Part shown: positions 28,058-37,575 of the stretch, in pieces | How the letters are laid out: the number at the start of each line of letters is the position of its first letter | How positions within the stretch are numbered: position 1 is the stretch's first letter | Source: Paenibacillus sp. CF384 | GTDB taxonomy: Bacteria; Bacillota; Bacilli; Paenibacillales; Paenibacillaceae | Assembly (NCBI RefSeq): GCF_900106745.1 | Contig: NZ_FNNV01000013.1 | Span: 124,001 to 188,000, forward strand | DNA: 64,000 bases | Direction of reading: 5' to 3' | The notes under the pieces: generated by a model | Databases searched by the model: none | What the model saw: the letters and a program-made list of their open reading frames with translations, nothing else | Told to the model about the DNA's origin: nothing | Made by a program: the position numbers and the translations under genes

Positions 28058-29479
28058 ATGAGTGCAAAAGGACGCATTACGTACCGATTCGATCGGCAGA
28101 GCGGAGCGCGAGAAGAACAGAAGCCGGAACAGAAGCAGGAATTGAGGAATTCCGCGAATGTCATCCCTTTCTTCCAAGAGGAAATGAAATTCACGTCCGA
28201 GATAGGATCATGGAACAGCCCTTTTCAAAATGACGCCCATGCCTTAGAGCAGCTTATTCGCGATGCAGACGGTCAGCATACACGGAAGCCGGCCACGAAC
28301 GAGCCGGTAAGGGCGAAGAAGAACGATCATCCCTTATATGATGCTGCTCAGGAGCAGCTGCCGCCGCATTTCGAACAGTCAGAAACGATTCTGCTCGGCG
28401 ATGAGTATGAGGAGCCGCGGAAACGAGTCCAAGCGAAACCGAATGTAATTGATATGTATCCGATTCTAGGCGAGGAAGTGGAAGAGTCCGAACGTCGACG
28501 GAGCGAGCTGCAATCGCATGCGCGCACCTCGCTTGGCTCCTATATGAACGGCTCGAATCAAAGGCCAACCAAGGGACCTTCATGGTTTAAAGTGTTTGCT
28601 TCTGTAACAGGGGCAATTGCGACAGGCGCGCTGTTCGGATACTTCGTGTTGGCAATGTTCACGGGGAACGGTTCATTCGGATCCGAGAGCTCTGTCAATC
28701 AACCTGGTGCCTCCGTAAGCGGGGCCATTACAGACGGGGCAGGAACAACCAATCAAAGCGACAGCGCCGCATCAGGCGGCAAGGTCAATGAATCATCCTC
28801 TTCAGGTGCTGCGAATAGCAGCAGCGCAGCCGATAACGGAAACGGCTCGACAGCAGCGCAGTCGTTGATCAAAGTTAACATTCCGGAGAGCTCCTATTAC
28901 ATGCTTCAATACGGCGTATTCAGCAACAAAGAAGGACTGAGTGCCGCGGTGGATGAGCTTGCCGCTAAAGGGCTGGCAGCTGCGCCTCTTACTACCCAAG
29001 AGGACTACCGAGTCTACGTAGGCATGTCGCCGGATCGAGACGAAGCGCAAATGCTGGGACATTTGCTGACGAATATGGACGTGTATGTCAAGCAAATCGA
29101 TCTTCCTGCGGTGAGCAGCATCGCATTCAAAGGCGAGGCTTCTGCAGTGGAAGGTTTCTTCGAACAAACAAGCGAGCTGATCGCAAGCTTGGATCGCCTT
29201 ACGGTAGAACGGTTGAGCGGCGGGGCGGATGATGCGGGAGACTGGAAGGAGCTGCACCAGCAGTGGATCACTTCGGCTAATGCGCTTGCAGCGGGATTAA
29301 CCGATAAAGTGAACAAGTCGTCGCTTCAGAAATTGACCCAATTGATTAACTCGGCTGCTGTCGCTGCTGAGGAATATACGAAGAAACCATCGGATGCTTA
29401 CCTCTGGGATATGCAGGCTTCTCTGATGAAAGCTGTGTTTGCGGAGAAAGCCTGGTTTGAATCGATGGATGCATTGTAA
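28058..29479 (+). CDS. spoIIB: SpoIIB-like SPOR-domain sporulation protein
   Basis: Single-pass membrane protein likely to take part in septal peptidoglycan thinning at the start of engulfment. Of 473 residues, 1-175 are a charged cytoplasmic part, about 178-201 the membrane segment (TGAIATGALFGYFVLAMF), 205-272 a serine/glycine/asparagine-rich linker, and about 275-355 a SPOR domain (YYMLQYGVFSNKEGLSAAVDEL). The last 110 residues are helical. AAGGAGAG precedes the ATG. Assignment rests on architecture and on position before maf-radC-mreBCD-minCD, as in B. subtilis; overall sequence conservation of this family is low. Confidence 0.75.
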   Translation: MSAKGRITYRFDRQSGAREEQKPEQKQELRNSANVIPFFQEEMKFTSEIGSWNSPFQNDAHALEQLIRDADGQHTRKPATNEPVRAKKNDHPLYDAAQEQLPPHFEQSETILLGDEYEEPRKRVQAKPNVIDMYPILGEEVEESERRRSELQSHARTSLGSYMNGSNQRPTKGPSWFKVFASVTGAIATGALFGYFVLAMFTGNGSFGSESSVNQPGASVSGAITDGAGTTNQSDSAASGGKVNESSSSGAANSSSAADNGNGSTAAQSLIKVNIPESSYYMLQYGVFSNKEGLSAAVDELAAKGLAAAPLTTQEDYRVYVGMSPDRDEAQMLGHLLTNMDVYVKQIDLPAVSSIAFKGEASAVEGFFEQTSELIASLDRLTVERLSGGADDAGDWKELHQQWITSANALAAGLTDKVNKSSLQKLTQLINSAAVAAEEYTKKPSDAYLWDMQASLMKAVFAEKAWFESMDAL

Positions 29480-29502
29480 AGCGTTCCCGTGGCGCGTATA
29501 AT
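29474..29502 (+). promoter_or_regulatory. Candidate promoter for the DUF4321-maf-radC genes
   Basis: TTGTAA (29474-29479, overlapping the spoIIB stop codon), a 17-base spacer and TATAAT (29497-29502). Confidence 0.6.
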
Positions 29503-29541
29503 AAAGTATACGTGTCAAAATATGGCGAGGGACGTTGGAAG

Positions 29542-29784
29542 ATGAAGAAAAACTTCTGGGTTTTGCTGCTTTTCATACTGATTGGACTGCTCACGGGCGC
29601 GCTTGTCTCCCGCTGGTTGTCTCAAGTGCCGGGACTGGCTTTCCTAACCAAAACATCACCTGTCGTATGGTCACCGGCTGCGGATTTACTCGTTCTGAGC
29701 TACTCGTTTACGCTGCGGATTGAGATTAGTCTCCTAAGCATTATCGGACTGATCGCCGCAATATGGATTTACCGCAAGCTATAG
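29542..29784 (+). CDS. DUF4321 family membrane protein
   Basis: Small membrane protein of 80 residues and unknown function. Hydrophobic segments lie at about 5-22 (WVLLLFILIGLLTGALV) and 60-77 (LLSIIGLIAAIWIY), with the pattern PGLAFLTK in between. These fit the DUF4321 family found beside maf in many Firmicutes. I chose ATG 29542, preceded by GGCGAGGG, over an in-frame GTG at 29512 that would add ten polar residues. maf begins 35 bases downstream. Confidence 0.78.
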   Translation: MKKNFWVLLLFILIGLLTGALVSRWLSQVPGLAFLTKTSPVVWSPAADLLVLSYSFTLRIEISLLSIIGLIAAIWIYRKL

Positions 29785-29819
29785 GTAACCGACACAATGC
29801 GTTAAGGAGCGCTGCATCC

Positions 29820-30449
29820 ATGAGAGTCCCCCTTCCTACAAGTTCATCGCAATTTCGCCGGCTTGTGCTGGCTTCATCATCTCCTCGCCGGCGGGAATTG
29901 GTCGCAGCTCTTGACCTTTCCTTGCCGGTTCTCATTTTGTCAAGCGATACCGATGAAAGTACCCCAACAGATTGGCTGCCGGCTCACATTGTCGAGCAGC
30001 TTGCCTTGCGTAAAGCACGTGCATCTGCAGAGATGCTGCAAGATGACGATGCTTCGCATTCGCTCGTAATCGGAGCGGATACCATTGTTGTGCTGGATGG
30101 ACAAGTGCTGGGCAAGCCAGTCGACGAGCAAGATGCGATCCGTATGCTGACCGAGCTGCAAGGCAAGGAGCATGAAGTTTATACCGGAATTGCTCTTCTT
30201 GATACGTCTTCAGGAAGAGAGCTGGTTCATCATCGCGTGACGCGGGTAATGATGAAATCTATGAATCATGATCGAATCAAACGTTATGTCGCATCCGGCG
30301 AGCCCATGGACAAGGCCGGCAGTTATGGTATACAGGGACTTGGCGCAACACTTGTTGACCGCATCGACGGCTGCTATTTCAACGTGGTAGGACTTTCTCT
30401 ATCTCTGCTGTCGGACATGCTGGCTGAATTTCAGATTGAGGTTATTTGA
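29820..30449 (+). CDS. maf: Maf nucleoside triphosphate pyrophosphatase
   Basis: House-cleaning pyrophosphatase (dTTP/UTP and modified nucleotides) that also affects septum formation when overproduced in B. subtilis. The 209-residue protein shows LASSSPRRRE near the start, GADTIVVLDGQVLGKP in the middle and the YxxSGEPMDKAGSYGIQG region. AAGGAG precedes ATG 29820; the open frame upstream overlaps the DUF4321 gene and is not used. The stop lies 31 bases before radC, so these genes are cotranscribed. Confidence 0.95.
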   Translation: MRVPLPTSSSQFRRLVLASSSPRRRELVAALDLSLPVLILSSDTDESTPTDWLPAHIVEQLALRKARASAEMLQDDDASHSLVIGADTIVVLDGQVLGKPVDEQDAIRMLTELQGKEHEVYTGIALLDTSSGRELVHHRVTRVMMKSMNHDRIKRYVASGEPMDKAGSYGIQGLGATLVDRIDGCYFNVVGLSLSLLSDMLAEFQIEVI

Positions 30450-30480
30450 CCGAGCAGATCGCGGGAGGCAGGGAACAGAG

Positions 30481-31176
30481 ATGGAATCGCAACGAGAACC
30501 CTACGCACTGAAGGATATTCCAACTACCGAGAGGCCAAGAGAACGGATGATGACCGCTGGGGCTGAAGCATTAAGTCATGCAGAGCTGCTAGCGATCTTA
30601 ATACGTACCGGTACCAAACGGGAATCCGCCGTCCTTCTCGCATCCCGTATCCTCGGTCAATGCGGCAATCTGCATGGACTTGTTGATATGAGCATTGCCG
30701 AGATGACCAAGATTCGCGGAATCGGAACAGCGAAGGCTATTCAGCTGCGGGCGGGCATCGAGCTCGGCCGACGCATAGCCAGAAGCCAGCAGGGAGAGCT
30801 GCCGACCATTCGTAAGCCTGCAGATGCGGCAAGCCTCCTAATGGAAGAGCTTCGCTATCTAAAGCAGGAACATTTCATCTGTTTGTTTTTAAATACGAAG
30901 AATCAGGTTATTTTAAAAGAAACGTTGTCGATCGGAACACTGAATGCGACACTGGTGCATCCGCGGGAAGTATTTCGGGCCGCGATTAAATGCAGCAGTG
31001 CCTCTCTCATTTGTATACATAACCATCCTAGCGGCGATCCCACGCCAAGCTCGGAAGACATAGCGCTGACGCAGCGCCTCATAGAAGCCGGAGAGCTTGT
31101 CGGAATTGATGTACTCGATCATTTGGTAATAGGTGACAATCGCTTTATAAGTTTGAAGGAGCAAGGTCACATGTAA
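30481..31176 (+). CDS. radC: RadC family JAB-domain protein
   Basis: Member of the RadC/YsxA family. Of 231 residues, an N-terminal helix-hairpin-helix region ([23 protein letters not shown]) precedes a JAB1/MPN-type metal site [15 protein letters not shown]. Despite the name, a role in DNA repair is not established for the family. ATG 30481 follows GGGAGG; a 15-residue upstream extension overlapping maf is rejected. The mreB promoter lies across its stop codon. Confidence 0.93.
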   Translation: MESQREPYALKDIPTTERPRERMMTAGAEALSHAELLAILIRTGTKRESAVLLASRILGQCGNLHGLVDMSIAEMTKIRGIGTAKAIQLRAGIELGRRIARSQQGELPTIRKPADAASLLMEELRYLKQEHFICLFLNTKNQVILKETLSIGTLNATLVHPREVFRAAIKCSSASLICIHNHPSGDPTPSSEDIALTQRLIEAGELVGIDVLDHLVIGDNRFISLKEQGHM

Positions 31177-31182
31177 TATAAT
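31153..31182 (+). promoter_or_regulatory. sigma-A promoter of mreB
   Basis: TTGAAG (31153-31158) inside the end of radC, an 18-base spacer and a perfect TATAAT (31177-31182) directly after the radC stop. Confidence 0.7.
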
Positions 31183-31219
31183 AAGAAGTATTGTCTTAAG
31201 AAAGAAAGGAAGATTAAAC

Positions 31220-32254
31220 ATGTTTGGTGGATTCACAAAAGATTTAGGTATTGACCTTGGTACAGCGAATACGCTGGTATATGTGAAAGGCAAAGGCATC
31301 GTAGTAAGAGAGCCTTCCGTAGTTGCTATACGTACAGATACGAAAACAATTGAAGCTGTAGGTGAACATGCCAAGAAAATGATTGGCCGTACACCCGGCA
31401 ACATTCGCGCGATTCGTCCGATGAAGGACGGCGTTATTGCGGACTTCGAAACCACTTCAACGATGATTAAATATTTTATACGTCAAGCACAGAAACAGCG
31501 TTCCCTGTTTCCTCGTCATCCGAACGTCATGGTGTGCGTACCGTCCGGCATTACCGCGGTAGAACAACGTGCGGTTAAAGATGCGACGGTTCAAGCAGGA
31601 GCCCGCGAAGCGTTCACGATTGAAGAGCCGTTCGCGGCAGCGATTGGTGCTGATCTTCCGGTATGGGAGCCGACCGGCAGTATGGTCGTTGATATCGGCG
31701 GCGGTACGACTGAGGTTGCCGTTATTTCGCTCGGAGGTATCGTAACCAGCCGTTCGATCCGTATCGCAGGTGACGAGATGGACGAAGCCATTATGCAATA
31801 CATTAAGCGTATGTACAATTTAATGATCGGTGAGCGTACGGCGGAGCAGCTCAAGATGGAGATCGGCTCTGCACTGTCCTTGGACCGTCAGGAAACGATT
31901 GAAATTCGCGGCCGTGACCTCGTGTCCGGTTTGCCTAAGACATTGCCGATTTCGTCGGAGGAAATTTGCGATGCGCTGTCCGATACGGTTAATGCCATTG
32001 TCGATGCAGTTAAGGTTACGCTTGAGAAATGTCCGCCGGAATTGTCTGCGGATATTATGGACCGCGGCATCGTACTGACAGGCGGCGGCGCGCTGCTGAA
32101 GAATTTGGACAAGCTGCTTTCGCGCGAAACGGGTATGCCTGTCATCGTGGCAGAGAATCCGCTGGATTGTGTTGCGATCGGTACTGGCCGCGCATTGGAT
32201 AATATTGAGCTGTTCAAAACACGTGGAGGCCCGGTTTCTCGTTCCAAGCGATAA
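31220..32254 (+). CDS. mreB: Rod shape-determining protein MreB
   Basis: Actin-like ATPase forming membrane-associated filaments that organise side-wall synthesis. Of 344 residues, phosphate-binding loops [15 protein letters not shown] near the start and [18 protein letters not shown] near residue 155 are intact, with [15 protein letters not shown] as the adenosine motif. The N-terminus [13 protein letters not shown] is typical. AAAGAAAGG precedes the ATG. It heads mreB-mreC-mreD-minC-minD, as in B. subtilis. Confidence 0.97.
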   Translation: MFGGFTKDLGIDLGTANTLVYVKGKGIVVREPSVVAIRTDTKTIEAVGEHAKKMIGRTPGNIRAIRPMKDGVIADFETTSTMIKYFIRQAQKQRSLFPRHPNVMVCVPSGITAVEQRAVKDATVQAGAREAFTIEEPFAAAIGADLPVWEPTGSMVVDIGGGTTEVAVISLGGIVTSRSIRIAGDEMDEAIMQYIKRMYNLMIGERTAEQLKMEIGSALSLDRQETIEIRGRDLVSGLPKTLPISSEEICDALSDTVNAIVDAVKVTLEKCPPELSADIMDRGIVLTGGGALLKNLDKLLSRETGMPVIVAENPLDCVAIGTGRALDNIELFKTRGGPVSRSKR

Positions 32255-32290
32255 AATCCGGAAGCATTCTTGGGGAAAACGGATACGCGA

Positions 32291-32335
32291 CGCTGATTGG
32301 TTTGAACGAGCCTTCGGGTCGTTAGGCAATCAGCG
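32291..32335 (+). other. Hairpin between mreB and mreC
   Basis: CGCTGATTG (32291-32299) and CAATCAGCG (32327-32335) are perfect complements, enclosing ACGA (32306-32309) with TCGT (32319-32322). A run of A follows instead of T, so this looks like an RNA processing or stability element rather than a terminator. Confidence 0.55.
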
Positions 32336-32358
32336 CAAAATGGGCGGGTGAAGAGAAG

Positions 32359-33234
32359 TTGTTTAATTGGATGCGTAATAAGCGGATGTTTGTATTAATG
32401 ATCGTGTTTATCTTATTCGTTGCTGTCATGGGCTTCTCCATCGGCGATCGGAAGAAGCTGACATGGCCGGAAAACTTCTCGCTCGATTCCACGGCATTCG
32501 TGCAGGAATGGCTGTACCGACCAGCCGGCTATGTAGCTGGGCTGTTCAAGGATCTATCCAACCTGCACACGATCTACAAGGAGAACGAGGAGCTGCGCAT
32601 TGCGGCCGCTGCCTATGCAAGAGACAGCATTAAGTATAATTTCGTTGAAGCCAAGAACAAAGAGCTGCAGGAAATGCTGAACTTTACGGAGCGCCAGAAG
32701 CAGCTGTATAACTATAAATATTTGATTGCCCAGGTAGTTGCCGTTGGCAACGATCCGTACTCGGAAACGATCCGCATTAATTTGGGTTCCAAAGACGGCA
32801 TCAAGATCAACATGGTTGTCGTTACGGACAAGGGTCTTGTCGGCCTTGTTAACCGCGTAGATCCGTTCTTCTCCTCGGTAATGCCGATTACGAAGTTAAG
32901 TGAAACTTCACCGGATACGAAGGCGATCGCCGCTACAGTGCTTGGCAAAGAGAAAGATTCCTTCGGGATTGTCGATAACTATCATTCGGACACGGGCAAG
33001 CTGTCGATGTCCAAAATATCCGAACATGATCCGCTTACGAAAGGCGATACCATCATTACTTCCGGGCAAGGCAATGTATTCCCTCGAGGGATGGTTATCG
33101 GTACGGTCGATTCCAGCCAAGTCGGCGACTTCGGTTTGACGTACACGGCAACCATTACGCCGGCTGCGGATTTTGATCATTTGACGGAAGTGTTTGTCGT
33201 CCAACTGCCAGAGACTGGAGAGAATGCAGAATGA
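32359..33234 (+). CDS. mreC: Rod shape-determining protein MreC
   Basis: Bitopic membrane protein linking MreB to the extracellular wall synthases. Of 291 residues, 9-27 form the membrane segment, about 68-108 a coiled-coil (YKENEELRIAAAAYARD) and the rest a beta-rich extracellular domain with NLGSKDGIKINMVVVTDKGLVG and SGQGNVFPRGMVIG. The TTG start at 32359 is supported by homologues that begin a few residues before NKRMF; GGGTGAAG lies upstream. An internal ATG at 32371 is the alternative. The stop overlaps mreD (ATGA). Confidence 0.94.
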   Translation: MFNWMRNKRMFVLMIVFILFVAVMGFSIGDRKKLTWPENFSLDSTAFVQEWLYRPAGYVAGLFKDLSNLHTIYKENEELRIAAAAYARDSIKYNFVEAKNKELQEMLNFTERQKQLYNYKYLIAQVVAVGNDPYSETIRINLGSKDGIKINMVVVTDKGLVGLVNRVDPFFSSVMPITKLSETSPDTKAIAATVLGKEKDSFGIVDNYHSDTGKLSMSKISEHDPLTKGDTIITSGQGNVFPRGMVIGTVDSSQVGDFGLTYTATITPAADFDHLTEVFVVQLPETGENAE

Positions 33235-33758
33235 GTATGCAGCGTATCGTTGCCGTCATTCTGCTGTTCTTCCTTGTCGAAGGTACATGGTTCTACTGGC
33301 TGCTCCCTGATAGCATGGTCGGACGGATCATTCCTCATTTCACGCTAGCGTTTGTACTTTTTGCCGCTTTATATCGAGGCAGACATACGGCGCTTATCCT
33401 TGGATTGGCGTTTGGACTCCTGCAGGATTTGGCCTTCTATGGTCGGATTCTCGGGGTTCACTCATTCTCTATGGGACTGGTTGGTTACATGACCGGTTTT
33501 CTTCTGGAGCGCAAAAGAAGCACCTTGCTGATGGCGCTGCTCATGATCTGCATGTCCACGCTTGCCTACGATACCATTGTCTATTTCATCTATCGTGTGT
33601 TCCGATTGACGGATCAGACGTTTGAATGGGCCGTTTCCCATCACATCGTTCCTAGCGTTTTTCTTCAAATCCTATTTGCGTTAGTGATTTATGTGCCCGC
33701 AAGGCGATGGTTTGAACGAACCGGCAGCAATGCCAAGTCGGAAGAAGAAGAAGAATAG
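33231..33758 (+). CDS. mreD: Rod shape-determining protein MreD
   Basis: Polytopic membrane partner of MreC, 175 residues with about five to six hydrophobic segments (VAVILLFFLVEGTWFYWLL at the start). The motif LGLAFGLLQDLAFYGRILG is typical of the family. The C-terminus is acidic (SNAKSEEEEE). The ATG overlaps the mreC stop, indicating coupled translation. Confidence 0.9.
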   Translation: MSMQRIVAVILLFFLVEGTWFYWLLPDSMVGRIIPHFTLAFVLFAALYRGRHTALILGLAFGLLQDLAFYGRILGVHSFSMGLVGYMTGFLLERKRSTLLMALLMICMSTLAYDTIVYFIYRVFRLTDQTFEWAVSHHIVPSVFLQILFALVIYVPARRWFERTGSNAKSEEEEE

Positions 33759-33822
33759 CGAAAGTCAGGCAGGAAAATACGCATCCGTGAAAGAATCGTA
33801 TAGAGAAGGGGTGAAGACGAGC

Positions 33823-34482
33823 GTGGCCGAGAAGCAGCATATAACGATCAAAGGCGTTAAGGACGGGTTGATTTTCCTTCTTGACGACACATGTGATTTT
33901 TCCGTATTGCTGGATGAACTGCAATTTAAGTTGGAAAAGTCGCACCAACAGCTGCTGACAGGTCCCATTGTTCACGTTCAAGTGAAGCTCGGCACCCGGC
34001 AAGTGAATGAGGAAGACAAGGAACAAATTCGAACAGCCATTCGGAATCAGGGGAATTTGCTTGTGCAATCCATTGAGAGTGAAGCGAAGCCGGAGCCGAT
34101 TGTAGAAGACGGAAACAATTTAAAGGTATTGACGGGCATAATCCGATCTGGCCAGACACTTGAACATGACGGGAACCTGCTGTTAATGGGGGATTTGAAC
34201 CCCGGCGGCTCTCTACTATGTACAGGTGATATATATGTGCTTGGCGCTCTGCGAGGCTTGGCGCATGCCGGCTGCAAAGGGAAAGAAGATTCGATTATCG
34301 CCGCATCGCTCTTAAGGCCGACACAGCTTCGGATCAGTGAAGTGATCAGTCGACCGCCGGATGAATGGATGACCGGTGATGCAACGATGGAATTCGCGTA
34401 CTTAAGCGAGGGCGTCATGAAAATCGACAAAATGACACAGCTGCAGCGGCTGCGAAAGCTGCCGGTCGTGTTTAGAGCCTAG
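33823..34482 (+). CDS. minC: Septum site-determining protein MinC
   Basis: Inhibitor of FtsZ assembly that, with MinD, blocks division at the poles. From GTG 33823 it has 219 residues: an N-terminal domain (about 1-100, QHITIKGVKDGLIFLLDD) and a C-terminal beta-helix (about 110-210) with IIRSGQTLEHDGNLLLMGDLNPGG and GDIYVLGALRGLAHAG, the MinD-binding surface. I chose this GTG because AGAAGGGG (33804-33811) precedes it and homologues start just before the ITIKG strand; an ATG at 33730 would overlap mreD and add a basic extension. Confidence 0.93.
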   Translation: MAEKQHITIKGVKDGLIFLLDDTCDFSVLLDELQFKLEKSHQQLLTGPIVHVQVKLGTRQVNEEDKEQIRTAIRNQGNLLVQSIESEAKPEPIVEDGNNLKVLTGIIRSGQTLEHDGNLLLMGDLNPGGSLLCTGDIYVLGALRGLAHAGCKGKEDSIIAASLLRPTQLRISEVISRPPDEWMTGDATMEFAYLSEGVMKIDKMTQLQRLRKLPVVFRA

Positions 34483-34566
34483 CTGGCGCAGCAATAGCGG
34501 GGAAATTATTAGGCAGCAGGTCTGTATAGCAGCAGTACCAATGGCTGGAGCGGGGAGAGTTGAGTC

Positions 34567-35358
34567 ATGGGAGAAGCGATCGTAATCACATCGGGTAAAG
34601 GCGGCGTTGGCAAGACGACGACCTCTGCGAATATTGGAACGGCGCTTGCATTATTGGGGAAAAAAGTGTGCATGGTCGACACCGACATCGGCCTGCGCAA
34701 TCTAGATGTCGTCATGGGGCTGGAGAACCGGATTATTTATGACTTGATCGATGTAGCGGAAGGCCGCTGCCGTCTGAATCAAGCGCTTGTGAAGGATAAA
34801 CGGTTCGAGGAGCTCTATATGCTTCCGGCTGCCCAGACGAAGGATAAATCAGATGTGACACCGGAACAAGTTCGCGACATGATTCTGGAACTGAAGAAAG
34901 ACTTCGACTTTGTCATCATCGATTGCCCTGCGGGCATCGAGCAAGGCTTCCGTAACGCAGTGGCTGGTGCTGACCGTGCGATCGTAGTGACTACGCCGGA
35001 GAATGCGGCCGTTCGCGATGCTGACCGTGTAATTGGTTTGCTGGAGCAGATTCATGTGCCTGCGAGACTGGTCATCAACCGGATTCGTGCTAACATGGTA
35101 CGCAGCGGAGAAATGCTCGACATCGACGAAATCTGCCAGGTGCTCGCCATCGATTTGCTGGGTATCGTACCGGACGACGAGAAGGTTATTCGCTCGGCGA
35201 ATGCCGGCGAACCTACCGTGATGGACCCTTCCTCGCGTGCGGCGATTGCTTACCGGAATATCTCGCGCCGCATGCTCGGCGATATGGTGCCGCTGATGCC
35301 GCTTGAGGAGAAATCAGGCGTCATTAAACGGTTCCGCAAGTTTCTTGGAATAGGATGA
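34567..35358 (+). CDS. minD: Septum site-determining protein MinD
   Basis: Membrane-bound ParA-type ATPase that carries MinC. Of 263 residues, the deviant Walker A GKGGVGKT is at 10-17; FVIIDCPAGIEQGF is Walker B. The C-terminal 14 residues (SGVIKRFRKFLGIG) form the amphipathic membrane-targeting helix. CGGGGAGAG precedes the ATG. The 84-base gap after minC holds no further gene. The next gene starts 8 bases after the stop. Confidence 0.97.
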   Translation: MGEAIVITSGKGGVGKTTTSANIGTALALLGKKVCMVDTDIGLRNLDVVMGLENRIIYDLIDVAEGRCRLNQALVKDKRFEELYMLPAAQTKDKSDVTPEQVRDMILELKKDFDFVIIDCPAGIEQGFRNAVAGADRAIVVTTPENAAVRDADRVIGLLEQIHVPARLVINRIRANMVRSGEMLDIDEICQVLAIDLLGIVPDDEKVIRSANAGEPTVMDPSSRAAIAYRNISRRMLGDMVPLMPLEEKSGVIKRFRKFLGIG

Positions 35359-35365
35359 TTGCTAG

Positions 35366-36514
35366 GTGCTGAACAAACTGAAGAAGGTTGACCTTGGCAT
35401 GATGATCATTCTGCTGGCACTCATGGTAGTCAGTACGATGCTGGTACACAGCGCGACTTACGGAAATCCCGATTACGCCAATTACGACGTGAAAACGGTC
35501 ATATTTTACGGGTTGGGCTTTTTCGTAGCGTTAGTAGCCACTTTGTTCGATTACCGGGTGTTTCTCAAAGCATGGATGTTTCTTTACGGCCTGGGAATTG
35601 TATTGCTGATTGTCGTTTACTTCACGGCCGAGGAGATTAACGGTGCCAAGAGCTGGTTCGAGCTGCCCGGCGGACTCCAGTTTCAGCCTGCCGAAATGGT
35701 GAAGATCATTCTGATCATCACCGTCGCCTACCTCATGGGCAGAAGGAATGGAGATGCGCTTCGGGTCCGACAGGACTTGCTCGTCATTGCGTTCTTTTCT
35801 TTTGTCCCCTTCGCTCTTGTCATGATTCAACCGGATCTAGGCAATGCCATCATCTATCTCGTTATCGTCCTTGGCATGCTGTGGATCGGGAATGTCAAAT
35901 ATACGCATGTTCTGCTTGGTCTCGCCATTACAGTAGGTTCGCTTATTCTATTCATGTTTCTGTTCAACACGTATAACAAGCAAATCCACGACTATTTGCA
36001 GGATCATCAGAAGACGCACTGGTACGAACGTATTAACGGATTCATAAATCCCGAAACCGCCTCCGAGAAAGAAGTCTACCAAGCCCAGAAGGCGAAGATA
36101 GCGATCGGCTCAGGGGGATTAACGGGCGATGGTTATATGAAAGGCGAGTCGAAGAACCGCAAATTTATTCCTTATCCGTATTCAGATGCGATCTTTGTCG
36201 TAATCGGTGAGGAGTTCGGGTTTCAAGGAGCCGCCGTCGTGCTTATGCTCTATTTCTTATTAATCTACCGCATGATTATCATTGCATTTCAGTGTTATGA
36301 CTTGAAGGGCTCTTTCATCGTAATCGGGATTGTCTCGATGTACGTCTTTCAAGTCTTCCAGAACATTGGCATGATGATCGGGCTTATGCCGATAACGGGG
36401 ATTACGCTGCCATTCATCAGCTATGGCGGTACCTCATTGCTGCTCAATATGCTCTGTATCGGTCTTGTATTCAGCGTCAAGGCGCATCAGGAGAAATACG
36501 AAATGGCCACTTAG
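35366..36514 (+). CDS. rodA: SEDS-family peptidoglycan polymerase, RodA type
   Basis: Membrane glycosyltransferase that polymerises lipid II during elongation. Of 382 residues there are about ten membrane segments. The family motifs FELPGGLQFQPAEMVKI, MIQPDLGNAIIYLVI (with the conserved Asp) and GLMPITGITLPFISYGGTSLL are present, and the long extracellular loop QDHQKTHWYERINGFINPE fits RodA better than FtsW or SpoVE. The start is GTG with a weak AGGAT upstream. It closes the mre-min cluster and ends in a terminator overlapping its stop codon. Confidence 0.88.
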   Translation: MLNKLKKVDLGMMIILLALMVVSTMLVHSATYGNPDYANYDVKTVIFYGLGFFVALVATLFDYRVFLKAWMFLYGLGIVLLIVVYFTAEEINGAKSWFELPGGLQFQPAEMVKIILIITVAYLMGRRNGDALRVRQDLLVIAFFSFVPFALVMIQPDLGNAIIYLVIVLGMLWIGNVKYTHVLLGLAITVGSLILFMFLFNTYNKQIHDYLQDHQKTHWYERINGFINPETASEKEVYQAQKAKIAIGSGGLTGDGYMKGESKNRKFIPYPYSDAIFVVIGEEFGFQGAAVVLMLYFLLIYRMIIIAFQCYDLKGSFIVIGIVSMYVFQVFQNIGMMIGLMPITGITLPFISYGGTSLLLNMLCIGLVFSVKAHQEKYEMAT

Positions 36515-36545
36515 CCGTCCAAGCAATCCGCTTGGCGGCTTTTTG
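36513..36545 (+). terminator. Rho-independent terminator overlapping the rodA stop
   Basis: AGCCGtCCAAGC / GCTTGGcGGCT stem with loop AATCC, followed by TTTT. Confidence 0.92.
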
Positions 36546-36566
36546 CTGTTTACTGAGGTGTTACAA

Positions 36567-36596
36567 CATAACTAGTCCCACATGCTCATATACATT
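36567..36596 (+). promoter_or_regulatory. Possible sigma-E promoter of spoIVFAB
   Basis: TATACATT (36589-36596) matches the sigma-E -10 CATACAHT at seven of eight positions. CATAACT (36567-36573) stands 15 bases before it as a partial -35. The B. subtilis operon is sigma-E dependent. Confidence 0.4.
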
Positions 36597-36621
36597 AGCG
36601 ATTAGAGATGGAGGGATCAGT

Positions 36622-37575
36622 ATGGATACGAGAAAAAGTATCCGCGAGCGCCGACAAGAGCGTATCCGCCGGATTATGGAACATAACAACACCACACTTC
36701 CGCTAAAGCAGGCCATGCAGCAGCCTCAAGCACCATTATTGCCGATGCTGTCCCCAACTGAGCTGCCCATTCCCTCAGCGAAGACAGCTAACTCTCCAAG
36801 TACTCCGCGCGATATAGAAGATGATCCGGAGCGATTGTGGAAAGCGAATCCGAATCCGTGGGAAAGCGCGGGATGGCGAATTGCGCCATTGCCAAGCAAA
36901 GATGTGAAGGCGAGTAAGCAAGGTGGGCCGGAAGCTCCTCCACCGCGCGATTATCGATTCATCATCAGAGGTCTGTTCATCCAGACCGCGATTGCCGGTG
37001 CTTTATTCATCATTGTATTTGCTCTGTTTAAGCTGGATGTACCTGCTGCCAAACAAGGTCAGCAAGTGGTAACGTCCGCGCTAACGGATGAAATGAACTT
37101 CGACGCTGCTGCGGAATTGTACAAGGATTGGTTTGCCGGTGCACCGTCCTTCATTCCCTTATTCGGCGACCATCGCGGCGAGGAGTCTGAACTGGCGGAA
37201 GGCGCAGTTGATCTCCCGATTGTGTCTCCCCTTCAATCCGGGACCGTTGTCAGAACGTTTGCGGAAACACTAAGCGGGATCGAACTGGCCGGTGAGCCAG
37301 GTCAAGAGATCGTTGCCGCGGAGACGGGCAGGGTGCTTGTCGTTTCCAATGATGATGAATTAGGTGAAACGGTTGTTGTGCAGCATGCCAACGATCGCGT
37401 ATCGATCTATGGTCATCTGGGCTTAGTCCGTGTAGCCGTGAATGATTGGATTGAAGCGGGGAAAACGATAGGCAAGCTGCCGGTAGCGGAGGAAGGCCAG
37501 CAAAGCCTGTTGTATTTCGCTGTGAAGGACAAAGGCCAGTACGTCGATCCGGCGGACGTCGTACCGATTGATTAA
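36622..37575 (+). CDS. spoIVFA: Stage IV sporulation protein FA (SpoIVFA)
   Basis: Mother-cell membrane protein that holds SpoIVFB inactive until the forespore protease SpoIVB cleaves it. The 317 residues comprise a basic N-terminal tail (DTRKSIRERRQERIRR), a proline-rich cytoplasmic part, one membrane segment at about 117-137 and an M23/LytM-like extracytoplasmic domain (about 205-315, VSIYGHLGLVRVAVNDWIEAGKTIG) that lacks the zinc HxH pattern, so it is not expected to be a peptidase. GGAGGG precedes ATG 36622. Its stop overlaps the spoIVFB start. Confidence 0.88.
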   Translation: MDTRKSIRERRQERIRRIMEHNNTTLPLKQAMQQPQAPLLPMLSPTELPIPSAKTANSPSTPRDIEDDPERLWKANPNPWESAGWRIAPLPSKDVKASKQGGPEAPPPRDYRFIIRGLFIQTAIAGALFIIVFALFKLDVPAAKQGQQVVTSALTDEMNFDAAAELYKDWFAGAPSFIPLFGDHRGEESELAEGAVDLPIVSPLQSGTVVRTFAETLSGIELAGEPGQEIVAAETGRVLVVSNDDELGETVVVQHANDRVSIYGHLGLVRVAVNDWIEAGKTIGKLPVAEEGQQSLLYFAVKDKGQYVDPADVVPID

